A stretch of DNA of 11,272 nt from Bacteroidota bacterium (GCA_018656255.1 JABHYI010000168.1:1-11272); one strand, 5' to 3'. Counted from the first letter of the stretch, positions 1-7,009 are shown. Notes: generated from the letters alone by a model not told the origin. Numbers and translations: made by a program.

Positions 1-8
1 TAGCAATA

Positions 9-22
9 AGCGGCTTTTTTTT
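9..22 (+). terminator. 3' half of a probable intrinsic terminator cut by the window edge
   Basis: AGCGGC at 9-14 is followed directly by eight T residues (15-22). This is the usual look of the descending arm and U-tract of a rho-independent terminator. The matching GCCGCT arm would lie just before base 1, so the hairpin itself cannot be seen. It would end a plus-strand gene lying upstream. Confidence 0.35.
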
Positions 23-48
23 ATACACTGCTTTTAAATTAGATTTTT

Positions 49-56
49 TACATTTA
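49..56 (+). promoter_or_regulatory. Weak -7 box candidate for the lipoprotein phosphatase gene
   Basis: TACATTTA matches the Bacteroidota -7 consensus TAnnTTTG at all fixed positions except the last (A for G). It ends 14 bases before the ATG at 71. No clear TTG -33 element is seen at the right distance, so this is a weak prediction in AT-rich DNA. Confidence 0.22.
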
Positions 57-70
57 CACAAAACAAATGT

Positions 71-610
71 ATGGGCATCTTGAGAAATATTAAAACAATA
101 GTGCTACTGCTAGGAGTGTTAGCGCTAGTAGCAGCATGTAAAGAATCTGGTAAAATAAACGTTTCTGAAAAAGAGAATACCAGCGTATATTATTTTATTA
201 GACATGCAGAAAAAGACAGAAGCGACTCCACAAACAAAAACCCTTCTCTAACTCTACAAGGGCTGGAGAGAGCAAACAAATGGGCTCTTTTTTTTAAAGA
301 TAAAAACATAGCTGCAGTGTATAGCACAAATTACAAAAGAACACAGCAAACTGCCCTACCCATTGCCAAGGAGCAAAACTTAGAGATTATTAGCTACACA
401 GCTAAAGAGCTAATTTCAGAAAAATTCATAGCAGACAATAAAGGAAAAAATATTGTTATTGTTGGGCATAGCAATACCACGCCAGAGCTAGTAAATAGCC
501 TACTTGGAGAGAAAAAATATGAAGACATTGCAGATCGTGAGAACAACAATGTTTTTATCGTAACACTTAATAAAAACAAAACGACTGCAAAAAGAGTGAA
601 GGTTAATTAA
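71..610 (+). CDS. Lipoprotein of the histidine phosphatase (SixA-like) superfamily
   Basis: This 179-residue protein has a lipoprotein signal: a basic start (residues 1-8), a hydrophobic stretch (9-20) and a lipobox ending at Cys23, so it should be lipid-anchored in the cell envelope. The mature part is a compact histidine phosphatase domain. The R44-H45-A46-E47 motif holds the nucleophilic histidine. R90, in the STNYKRTQQTA segment, matches the second phosphate-binding arginine, and H133 in the IVIVGHS segment matches the second catalytic histidine. The small size is closest to SixA-type phosphohistidine phosphatases, but an envelope lipoprotein would act outside the cytoplasm, so the substrate (a phosphoester or phosphoprotein) is unknown. 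ATG at 71 is chosen because it gives a complete signal peptide. The gene lies 42 bases upstream of smpB on the same strand and may be cotranscribed with it. Family assignment is secure; the function is not. Confidence 0.88.
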   Translation: MGILRNIKTIVLLLGVLALVAACKESGKINVSEKENTSVYYFIRHAEKDRSDSTNKNPSLTLQGLERANKWALFFKDKNIAAVYSTNYKRTQQTALPIAKEQNLEIISYTAKELISEKFIADNKGKNIVIVGHSNTTPELVNSLLGEKKYEDIADRENNNVFIVTLNKNKTTAKRVKVN

Positions 611-616
611 ATTTCA

Positions 617-648
617 TTGAACAATCCCCTTTATAAGTTCTATTTTTA
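617..648 (+). promoter_or_regulatory. Candidate promoter for smpB (leaderless start)
   Basis: TTG at 617-619 and TATTTTTA at 641-648 are 21 bases apart, within the usual 17-23 base spacing of the Bacteroidota -33 (TTG) and -7 (TAnnTTTG) elements. The last -7 base is A instead of G. Only four bases separate the -7 box from the smpB ATG at 653, so a transcript from here would start at or next to the start codon. Confidence 0.33.
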
Positions 649-652
649 CAAC

Positions 653-1120
653 ATGGCCATTCAAAAAAACATACAAATAAAAAACCGTAAAGCTAGATTT
701 GAGTATGAAATCTTAGATAAATATACAGCTGGTATTGTACTTGTAGGCACAGAGATAAAAGCAATAAGGGAAGGTCAAGCCTCTATTGCAGAGAGTTTTT
801 GTGAATTTAATGAGCGGGGAGAATTATTTGTTATTAATATGACTGTGCAAGAATATAGCCATGCAACTCATTTTAATCATAACCCAAAGAGTGAACGCAA
901 ACTATTATTAAATAAAACAGAATTAAAAAAGCTTTTTAAAAATGTAAAAACATCTGGACTCACTATAATCCCTCTAGTGTTATTTACAAATGACAAAGGA
1001 CTTGCCAAGATTACAATTGCTCTTTGCCGCGGAAAACGTGAGTTTGACAAAAGAGATGACATTAAAGACCGTGACAATAAAAGAGACTTAAGCAGGCTTA
1101 AAAAAAGTTTCAACAACTAG
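653..1120 (+). CDS. smpB: SsrA-binding protein SmpB
   Basis: SmpB binds the tRNA-like part of tmRNA (SsrA) and brings it to stalled ribosomes, so that incomplete proteins are tagged for degradation and the ribosome is released. The 155-residue product has the full family layout. An N-terminal segment NRKARFEYEILDKYTAGIVL leads into TEIKAIREGQASIAESF. The core continues through NPKSERKLLLNKTELKKL and ends in the basic tail KREFDKRDDIKDRDNKRDLSRL, which in known SmpB folds into the mRNA channel of the ribosome. The reading frame is open back to a TTG at 617, giving 12 extra residues. The ATG at 653 is preferred because it gives the normal family length, and the TTG fits a promoter element better than a start codon. 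No tmRNA gene is visible in the window. Confidence 0.96.
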   Translation: MAIQKNIQIKNRKARFEYEILDKYTAGIVLVGTEIKAIREGQASIAESFCEFNERGELFVINMTVQEYSHATHFNHNPKSERKLLLNKTELKKLFKNVKTSGLTIIPLVLFTNDKGLAKITIALCRGKREFDKRDDIKDRDNKRDLSRLKKSFNN

Positions 1121-1204
1121 GGCTTTAGCAGTGCCTTAATTAAGGTGGATTTCAACAAAAAGAGTAACAGTACCAAGAGTATTTCGTCTGTATAATATAA
1201 GCCT

Positions 1205-3685
1205 ATGAAACAGTTAGTAACCCTACTTTTATTACACATTATTACTTTTGGACAAGCTCAAATTGTTGGGAAAATAACAGACACCAATGCTCAGGCAATA
1301 CCCTATGTAAATATCTATCTAGAAAACTCCTACACAGGAACCACATCAAATGATGATGGTAATTATAAGCTTGCTCTAACTTATACAGGTAATCATACTA
1401 TTGTCTACCAATTTTTAGGCTATAAAACAGTTACTAAAAAAATAACCATTGAAAGCTTCCCGTATATCCTTAACATTACTTTAGAGCCAGAGACCACCAC
1501 TCTTCAAGAGGTTGTGATAAATAACAATGATGATCCCGCAGACAGAATCATAAGGGCCACTATAGCAAAGCAAAAAGAAAATTTAGCTAGTATAAGCAAA
1601 TACACTGCAGATTTTTATTCTAGAGGAGTATGGAAGGTAAAAAATGCACCTGAAAAAATACTAGGCCAAAGCATAAGAGGAATTGAAGGATCTTTAGATT
1701 CTACAAGAAGTGGTATTATATATCTTTCTGAAACTATTTCAAAGATATCATTTCAGCAACCTGCTAATTTTAACGAGCGTATCATAGCAAGTAAAGTAAG
1801 TGGTAATGACAACGGCTTTAGCTTTAACAATGCGCAAGATGCAACATTTTCTTTTTATGAAAATACGATTGAATTAAACACGGCAATAGTATCTCCTATT
1901 GCTAGTAATGCGTTTAATTATTATACGTACAAACTTGATGGTATATTCTATGAAGCAGACAAGCTCATAAATAAAATTAAAGTAATTCCGAAAAGACCCA
2001 ATGACAGGGTTTTTAAGGGAGTTATTTACATTGTAGAAGACCATTGGCAATTATATGGTATAGATCTAGCCACAACAGGAGCTGCTTTACAAACTCCTTT
2101 TATTAAAGAGTTGGTCTTTAAACAAAATTTTAAATATGATACCACTCAAAAGTTTTGGGTAAAATTATCTCAAACCCTTGATTTTGGCTTTGGTTTTATG
2201 GGGCTAAATGGCGATGGCCGCTATACATGTGGGTACAGTAATTATGATTTTGAACCTAATTTCAGTAAACGCTCTTTTAGCAACCAGGTGTTGTCTTTTG
2301 AACCAAAAGCCAATAAAAAAGATAGTCTTTTTTGGAACACAATACGCCCAGTACCACTCACAAATGAAGAACTTAATGATTACATAAAAAAGGACAGTCT
2401 TCAAGAATTAAAAAAATCAAAACCATACCTCGACTCGCTAGATCGCGTGTCAAATAAGTTTAATATTACAGATCCCTTATTAGGGTATACCTATAGAAAT
2501 ACCTCTAATAAATGGAGACTAAACTATAAAGGGCCTGGCGCAGGGGCTTCTTTTAACACCATACAGGGGTATACTAGTAAAATAGGCGTGACTTTTTTTA
2601 AATGGTATACAGAAAACAGAACAAAGTGGTTATCTATGAACCTAAATGCTACCTATGGGCTAGCCGAAGATAGACTGAGATTTACAGCAGGTATTACCAA
2701 AAAATTTAATAGCAAAAATAATTTAAGAATTACACTCTCTGGAGGAACTAAGCTAACCCAGTTTAATGACAGCGAGCCTATTTCACCCCTAATAAATAGT
2801 ATCTCTACTTTATTTTTTGAGAGCAATTACCTTAAAGGATATAACCTTGATTTTGCACAAATAAAATACCGTCAAGAACTTTTTAATGGCCTAGAGGTAT
2901 TTGCAAAAATTGGTTATGAGAAAAGAAGCTCCCTTTTTAACAACTCTGACCATTACTATATAAATAATAAAGAACAGCAGTATAGCTCAAACAACCCAAT
3001 AGCCCCGGAAGATTTTACCACATTATCTGTGGAGCAGCACCAAGTATTTAAATCACAAATTACAGCGCGTGTTGTCTTTGGACAAAAGTATGTCTCAATT
3101 CCAGACAGGAAAATTAATATTGGTAATGGGCGGTATCCAAGAATTGATATTACCCTTGAAAATGGACTTGGAGCCTCTAAAAGAGGCTATAACTACACAC
3201 AACTAAGAACAGAAATGTATCAAAACTTTAGTGTTGCAAACAAAGGTGATTTTTATTACAGGGTAAAGGCTGGAACATTTTTCAGTGCAGATGATATATC
3301 ATTTATAGACTACCAACATTTTAATGGGAACCAAACACAAGTAGGCACAAGGGCAAACTACACCAATGTTTTTAACACCCTACCCTACTATGATTTTAGC
3401 ACCAATAAGAGCTATATGGAAGGACACCTAGAACATGATTTTAAAGGTTGGGTTTTAGGTAAAATTCCGGGAGTCAATAGATTAAACTTCAACCTAGTGG
3501 TGGGGGCACACCTACTTGCAACACAAGAGAGAAAACCCTATTCAGAATTCTCTATAGGAATAGACAATCTTGGCTTTGGCAGCTATCGGCTGTTACGTTT
3601 AGATTATGTCCTATCCAACTTTAATGGCATACAAAATGGAAATTTAGTCTTTGGATTGAAATTTTTAGATTTTTTAGGCCTATAA
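1205..3685 (+). CDS. DUF5686 outer-membrane protein with N-terminal carboxypeptidase-regulatory-like domain
   Basis: An 826-residue envelope protein of a family common in Bacteroidota. It starts with a Sec signal peptide (about residues 1-19, ending in GQAQ). Next comes a carboxypeptidase regulatory-like beta-sandwich (about 20-95), recognisable by GKITDTNAQAIPYVNIYLEN, a GTTSNDDGNYKL turn and a GYKTVTKKI strand. This domain also begins many SusC/TonB-dependent receptors. A linker with LQEVVINN leads to the DUF5686 region, starting near residue 108 at DPADRIIRATIAKQKEN. The second half (about 440-826) alternates aromatic and polar residues as in an outer-membrane beta-barrel and ends in the LRLDYVLSNF and FGLKFLDF strands. 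I see no TonB plug signature, so it is not a typical TonB-dependent receptor. The role of the family is not established. It lies 84 bases after smpB and converges with pcm, with 19 bases between the two genes and no clear terminator there. Confidence 0.88.
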   Translation: MKQLVTLLLLHIITFGQAQIVGKITDTNAQAIPYVNIYLENSYTGTTSNDDGNYKLALTYTGNHTIVYQFLGYKTVTKKITIESFPYILNITLEPETTTLQEVVINNNDDPADRIIRATIAKQKENLASISKYTADFYSRGVWKVKNAPEKILGQSIRGIEGSLDSTRSGIIYLSETISKISFQQPANFNERIIASKVSGNDNGFSFNNAQDATFSFYENTIELNTAIVSPIASNAFNYYTYKLDGIFYEADKLINKIKVIPKRPNDRVFKGVIYIVEDHWQLYGIDLATTGAALQTPFIKELVFKQNFKYDTTQKFWVKLSQTLDFGFGFMGLNGDGRYTCGYSNYDFEPNFSKRSFSNQVLSFEPKANKKDSLFWNTIRPVPLTNEELNDYIKKDSLQELKKSKPYLDSLDRVSNKFNITDPLLGYTYRNTSNKWRLNYKGPGAGASFNTIQGYTSKIGVTFFKWYTENRTKWLSMNLNATYGLAEDRLRFTAGITKKFNSKNNLRITLSGGTKLTQFNDSEPISPLINSISTLFFESNYLKGYNLDFAQIKYRQELFNGLEVFAKIGYEKRSSLFNNSDHYYINNKEQQYSSNNPIAPEDFTTLSVEQHQVFKSQITARVVFGQKYVSIPDRKINIGNGRYPRIDITLENGLGASKRGYNYTQLRTEMYQNFSVANKGDFYYRVKAGTFFSADDISFIDYQHFNGNQTQVGTRANYTNVFNTLPYYDFSTNKSYMEGHLEHDFKGWVLGKIPGVNRLNFNLVVGAHLLATQERKPYSEFSIGIDNLGFGSYRLLRLDYVLSNFNGIQNGNLVFGLKFLDFLGL

Positions 3686-3704
3686 AAAATAAGACCATTA
3701 GCCT

Positions 3705-4346
3705 TTAATTTTTATTTTCAAGCAAGGGCACAAATCTAAACTCCCCAAACGTTTCTTTATCAAAAGCTGTTTGTGAAGTTCTTGTAAAAACGGTCATTAT
3801 TTGAGATTTCTCTCCCACAGGAATTACCAACTTTCCTCCTATTTTTAATTGAGCTAATAATGGTTTTGGCACAAAAGGAGCACCAGCAGTCACAACAATA
3901 CCATCAAAAGGGGCTTCTGTCTCAAGACCAATATACCCATCCCCAAATATGAGTTTCTTGGGAGTGTATTTTTGTTTTTTAAAAAAAATTTCTGCTTTTT
4001 TGAAAAGCTTGTTTTGACGCTCTATACTATACACAACAGCACCAATTTCAAGTAATACGGCTGTTTGGTAACCGCTTCCAGTTCCTATCTCTAAAATTTT
4101 AGATCCTTTTACTACCTCAAGCAGTTCTGTTTGTCTTGCAACGGTATAGGGCTGAGATATGGTTTGATCTGCAGCAATAGGAAATGCTTTATCTACATAG
4201 GCATGATCTATAAAACCACTATCCATAAACAAATGCCTAGGGATGGTATTTATAGCCTGCAAAACAGCTGGGTTAGTAATCCCTTTTTTCTCGAGGGTTT
4301 CCACCAGTTTTTTCCGCATGCCTTTATGAGTAAATGTATCTTTCAA
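3705..4346 (-). CDS. pcm: Protein-L-isoaspartate O-methyltransferase
   Basis: Pcm transfers a methyl group from S-adenosylmethionine to isoaspartyl residues in damaged proteins, which starts their conversion back to aspartate. The 213-residue protein has normal family length. A T-I-S-Q-P segment (residues 62-66) supplies the substrate-side residues including Ser64. SAM-binding motif I is KILEIGTGSGYQTA (83-96). Later blocks are VYSIER, GDGYIGL, FDGIVVTAGAP and GGKLVIPVG. The start is TTG at 4346-4344. The frame runs upstream only ten codons to a stop without any ATG, and the first ATG inside the gene is codon 10. That later start would remove the KDTFTHKG segment, which resembles the family N-terminus, so TTG is preferred. 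The gene is divergent from rluF and convergent with the DUF5686 gene, so it is probably transcribed alone. Confidence 0.93.
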   Translation of the reverse strand: MKDTFTHKGMRKKLVETLEKKGITNPAVLQAINTIPRHLFMDSGFIDHAYVDKAFPIAADQTISQPYTVARQTELLEVVKGSKILEIGTGSGYQTAVLLEIGAVVYSIERQNKLFKKAEIFFKKQKYTPKKLIFGDGYIGLETEAPFDGIVVTAGAPFVPKPLLAQLKIGGKLVIPVGEKSQIMTVFTRTSQTAFDKETFGEFRFVPLLENKN

Positions 4347-4451
4347 AAGAGAGGTTTTAACACCTGCAAAATACTAAAAAGTGGCTGATATTTTTAAAAT
4401 TTCGGTAGTTATCATCTACAAAAAATACAAGACTTTTTCTAGAAGTATACC

Positions 4452-4459
4452 TATCTTTG
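4452..4459 (+). promoter_or_regulatory. -7 promoter box of rluF, giving a nearly leaderless mRNA
   Basis: TATCTTTG is an exact match to the Bacteroidota consensus TAnnTTTG and lies in the pcm/rluF divergent intergenic region. The ATG at 4464 follows after only four C residues, so transcription would begin at or within a base or two of the start codon. No exact TTG -33 element is present at the expected distance. Confidence 0.6.
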
Positions 4460-4463
4460 CCCC

Positions 4464-5321
4464 ATGGGAAATCATCCAGATTCTATAAGACTCAATAAAG
4501 CCATTAGTGATAGTGGGTACTGCTCTAGACGTAAAGCAGATGTTTTTATAGAACAGGGGCGTGTTACACTTAATGGCAGCGCTGTTAGTCTTGGAGACAG
4601 GGCCATGCCTGGTGATCTAATACATGTTGATGGGCATTTAATTACAAAAAACACAAACTTAGTATACATTGCCTTAAACAAACCCGTTGATATCACGTGC
4701 ACTACAGATCAAAGAGTGGAAGGAAACGTGGTAGATTTTATTGGACATAAAGAGCGTATTTTTCATGTAGGACGTCTAGACAAACCTAGTGAGGGGTTAC
4801 TTCTAATGACCAACGATGGAGATATTGTAAATAAAATATTAAGAGCAGGAAATAAGCACGAAAAAGAATACATTGTCACCACAGATAGACCCGTTACCGA
4901 TGATTTTATCAGAAGAATGAGTAGCGGTATACCTATAGCAGAACTAGAAACTACTACCAAAAATTGTCATGTAGAACGCCTTAGTAGGTTTGCCTTTAAA
5001 ATCATACTTATTCAAGGGCTCAACCGTCAAATACGAAGAATGTGTGAGTATCTTGAGTACGAAGTACTTACTTTAAAGCGTATTAGAATCATGAATATCA
5101 ATCTAGGAAATCTTGAGCTTGGTACATGGCGTGATTTAACACCAGAAGAGGTTAAAGAACTACAAGAAGCTGTCTCTGATTCAAACAACAACTCATATGC
5201 TGGACAGACGCCCCCTCAAGCCCCTGAGCTTGAAAAAAGAACTCCTCTAGTAAGAGCACCAAGAAATACAGAAAGACCCTCACAAGACGGCCCAAGAAGG
5301 CGAAGAGGAAGAAATACTTAA
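4464..5321 (+). CDS. rluF: 23S rRNA pseudouridine synthase, RluF type
   Basis: This enzyme changes specific uridines to pseudouridine in RNA. E. coli RluF acts on U2604 of 23S rRNA; that the target is the same here is inferred. The 285-residue protein begins with an S4 RNA-binding domain (about residues 8-55: RLNKAISDSGYCSRRKAD, then QGRVTLNG). The RsuA/RluB/E/F-type catalytic domain (about 67-215) has GRLDKPSEGLLLMTNDGD with catalytic Asp106. It also has NKILRAGNKHEKEY and the QGLNRQIRRMCEYLEYEV motif typical of RluF. Residues from about 238 form a low-complexity tail rich in Pro and Arg, ending GPRRRRGRNT. It is probably disordered and RNA-binding, and E. coli RluF also has a basic tail. 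The gene stands alone, between a divergent pcm and a bidirectional terminator. Confidence 0.93.
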   Translation: MGNHPDSIRLNKAISDSGYCSRRKADVFIEQGRVTLNGSAVSLGDRAMPGDLIHVDGHLITKNTNLVYIALNKPVDITCTTDQRVEGNVVDFIGHKERIFHVGRLDKPSEGLLLMTNDGDIVNKILRAGNKHEKEYIVTTDRPVTDDFIRRMSSGIPIAELETTTKNCHVERLSRFAFKIILIQGLNRQIRRMCEYLEYEVLTLKRIRIMNINLGNLELGTWRDLTPEEVKELQEAVSDSNNNSYAGQTPPQAPELEKRTPLVRAPRNTERPSQDGPRRRRGRNT

Positions 5322-5324
5322 AAT

Positions 5325-5354
5325 AAAAAAGCCCTGGATAAATCCAAGGCTTTT
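5325..5354. terminator. Bidirectional intrinsic terminator between rluF and sucC
   Basis: GCCCTGGA (5331-5338) pairs with TCCAAGGC (5343-5350) around a TAAA loop, with one C-A mismatch in an 8-bp stem. The stem has an A-run on its left (5325-5330) and TTTT on its right (5351-5354), so it can end transcripts in both directions. It sits in the 52-base gap between the converging rluF and sucC stop codons. Confidence 0.78.
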
Positions 5355-5373
5355 AATAAATTTATAAGCAGTA

Positions 5374-6564
5374 TTATCCTAAAACAGCTTGTACTTTATC
5401 TGCTGCTTCTTGAAACTCAATAGCGCTTTGTACATCCAGGCCACTATTATCAATTAATTCTTTAGCTATATCTGCATTGGTTCCTTGCAAACGAACAATA
5501 ATTGGTACGTTAATGGTACCCATGTTTCTGTATGCATCTACAATACCTTGTGCAACACGGTCACACCTTACGATACCTCCAAATATATTTACTAAAATTG
5601 CTTTTACAGCTGGATCTTTTAAAATTAGGTTAAAGGCAGCCTCAACACGCTCTGCATCTGCAGTACCTCCTACATCTAAGAAGTTTGCTGGCTCACCACC
5701 TGCTTGTTTAATTAAATCCATGGTAGCCATTGCAAGTCCTGCACCATTTACCATACAACCAACGTTTCCGTCAAGATCAACATAGTTTAAACCTACCGCT
5801 CTTGCTTCTACCTCAACTGGATTCTCTTCGCGTAAATCACGCATAGCCTCATAATCCTTGTGACGATACAAAGCATTATCATCAATACTTACTTTAGCAT
5901 CAACGGCGATAATTTTATCATCGCTAGTTTTTAAAACTGGATTAATTTCAAACATTGATGAATCACTAGACTCATAGGCTTTTACAAGAGCAGTTACAAA
6001 CTTTGTCATTTGCTTGAAAGCCATACCGCTTAATCCAAGATTGAAAGCAACCTTTCTTGCTTGAAAAGGAAGTAATCCTGTTGCAGGATCAATTTCTTCG
6101 TGAAAAATTAAATGTGGTGTTTCTTCGGCAACAGTTTCTATATCCATTCCACCTTCTGTAGAATACATAACCATGTTTTTACCTGTTACACGATTTAACA
6201 GCACACTTATATAATATTCTTCTGGCTCGCTATCACCAGGGTAATACACATCTTCGGCAACAAGTACTTGGTGTACTTTTTTACCCTCTGCACTGGTTTG
6301 AGGTGTGATAAGGTTCATACCAATAATATCATCGGCAATACTTCTTACCTGATCAAGATTTTTGGCCAGTTTTACTCCACCACCTTTACCACGTCCACCT
6401 GCATGAACCTGAGCTTTGATAACATGCCAACCTGTTCCGGTTTCTTGGGTTAATTTTTTGGCTGCTGCCACTGCTTCTTCAGGTGTGTGTGCTACAATTC
6501 CACGTTGGATAGTAACACCAAAACTATTTAATACTTCTTTTCCTTGATATTCGTGTAAATTCAT
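5374..6564 (-). CDS. sucC: Succinyl-CoA synthetase (succinate-CoA ligase) beta subunit
   Basis: SucC pairs with the alpha subunit SucD in the cytoplasm to convert succinyl-CoA, ADP (or GDP) and phosphate to succinate, CoA and ATP (or GTP) in the TCA cycle. The 396-residue protein matches the family from its first residues (MNLHEYQGKEVL). The N-terminal ATP-grasp domain (about 1-240) has HAGGRGKGGGVKLAKN (54-69), STEGGMDIETVAEETPHL (135-152) and FEINPV with the metal-binding Asn208, followed by Asp222. The C-terminal CoA-ligase domain has GCMVNGAGLAMATMD (269-283), FLDVGGTADAERV and VNIFGGIVRCD (325-335). Unlike the E. coli sucCD operon, no sucD lies beside it: downstream is a terminator and the converging rluF, upstream the DUF1456 gene. 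The alpha subunit must therefore be encoded elsewhere. Nucleotide specificity cannot be settled by eye. Confidence 0.97.
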   Translation of the reverse strand: MNLHEYQGKEVLNSFGVTIQRGIVAHTPEEAVAAAKKLTQETGTGWHVIKAQVHAGGRGKGGGVKLAKNLDQVRSIADDIIGMNLITPQTSAEGKKVHQVLVAEDVYYPGDSEPEEYYISVLLNRVTGKNMVMYSTEGGMDIETVAEETPHLIFHEEIDPATGLLPFQARKVAFNLGLSGMAFKQMTKFVTALVKAYESSDSSMFEINPVLKTSDDKIIAVDAKVSIDDNALYRHKDYEAMRDLREENPVEVEARAVGLNYVDLDGNVGCMVNGAGLAMATMDLIKQAGGEPANFLDVGGTADAERVEAAFNLILKDPAVKAILVNIFGGIVRCDRVAQGIVDAYRNMGTINVPIIVRLQGTNADIAKELIDNSGLDVQSAIEFQEAADKVQAVLG

Positions 6565-6638
6565 ATTTATGCCCGTGAAGGGGGTATCTATTTAATTACT
6601 AAAAAATTTGGCAATAATACATTACCTCAAAAGTGATG

Positions 6639-6646
6639 CAAAAATA
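6639..6646 (-). promoter_or_regulatory. Candidate -7 box for sucC
   Basis: Read on the minus strand this is TATTTTTG, an exact TAnnTTTG match. It would give an AT-rich leader of about 65-70 bases before the sucC ATG. The -33 side shows only TTAG about 20 bases upstream, an imperfect TTG. Placement in the 163-base gap between DUF1456 and sucC supports an independent sucC promoter. Confidence 0.42.
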
Positions 6647-6697
6647 ATAAATGTTATCAGATTGCACTAATTTTTTAAAATGTGCTTGACTGATAAA

Positions 6698-6721
6698 TTA
6701 GCATCCAAATTAATGGGCTAA
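6698..6721 (-). terminator. Weak hairpin after the DUF1456 gene
   Basis: TTAGC (6698-6702) pairs with GCTAA (6717-6721), and the stem can extend by two C-G pairs (6705-6706 with 6715-6716) across a two-base bulge. Read on the minus strand, the stem starts just after the DUF1456 stop and is followed by TTTAT, a poor U-tract. It could end that transcript before the sucC promoter, but the stem is short. Confidence 0.25.
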
Positions 6722-6727
6722 GCGTAT

Positions 6728-6985
6728 CTAGTTTTGTGGTTTAGGCTTTACTGTTTTCTTGGGCATAGGCCCTCGAAGATGAACAATTAGTCCGTTTAAA
6801 AAATTACGTAGGATTTGGTCACCACATTCAACATATTTTGGGTGGTTTTCGTTTCTAAACAAAGCCCCTAACTCACTCTTGGTAACATTAAAATCAACCA
6901 ACTCCAATATCTTTACAATATCGTCATCGCGTAGTTTATGAGCTACACGTAATTTTTTAAAAATATCATTATTATTTAATGGCAT
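6728..6985 (-). CDS. Small DUF1456 (YehS-like) protein with a single repeat
   Basis: An 85-residue protein containing one DUF1456 unit (about residues 4-73). It reads NNDIFKKLRVAHKLRDDDIV, then ILELVDFNVTKSELGALFRN, then HPKYVECGDQILRNFLNGLIVHLRG, followed by a basic tail PKKTVKPKPQN. E. coli YehS has two such units in about 156 residues, so this is roughly half length. The stop is followed by intergenic sequence with no sign of a second unit, so it looks like a true single-domain form and not a broken gene. The predicted fold is mostly helical and no catalytic residues are evident. The function of the family is unknown. The gene has its own candidate promoter and is followed by sucC after 163 bases. 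Confidence 0.85.
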   Translation of the reverse strand: MPLNNNDIFKKLRVAHKLRDDDIVKILELVDFNVTKSELGALFRNENHPKYVECGDQILRNFLNGLIVHLRGPMPKKTVKPKPQN

Positions 6986-7001
6986 CTGTTCTGTTTTTTT
7001 T

Positions 7002-7009
7002 CAAAGATA
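7002..7009 (-). promoter_or_regulatory. -7 promoter box for the DUF1456 gene
   Basis: The minus strand reads TATCTTTG, an exact TAnnTTTG match, ending 16 bases before the ATG at 6985. This gives a leader of roughly ten bases. It overlaps a 12-base perfect palindrome (7006-7017). A matching TTG -33 element is not evident. It would separate the DUF1456 gene from the oxidoreductase transcript upstream. Confidence 0.5.

Noticed and set aside
1134..1145. Perfect 12-base palindrome CCTTAATTAAGG between smpB and the DUF5686 gene
   Set aside because: As an RNA it would have no loop and no following T-run, so it is not a terminator. It is not next to a recognisable promoter, and palindromes of this length are expected by chance in an AT-rich window of this size.
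1191..1196. TATAAT hexamer before the DUF5686 gene, like an E. coli -10 box
   Set aside because: Bacteroidota primary sigma factors use TAnnTTTG, not TATAAT. No TTGACA-like sequence lies at the correct distance, and the hexamer is only eight bases from the ATG.
3675..3725. Possible bidirectional terminator between the DUF5686 gene and pcm
   Set aside because: Only an A-T pairing of about seven bases (AAAATAA with TTATTTT) can be drawn, with no G-C stem. It is too weak to call.
4367..4373. TATTTTG on the minus strand as a pcm -7 box
   Set aside because: The spacer between TA and TTTG is one base where the consensus needs two, and no -33 box is seen.
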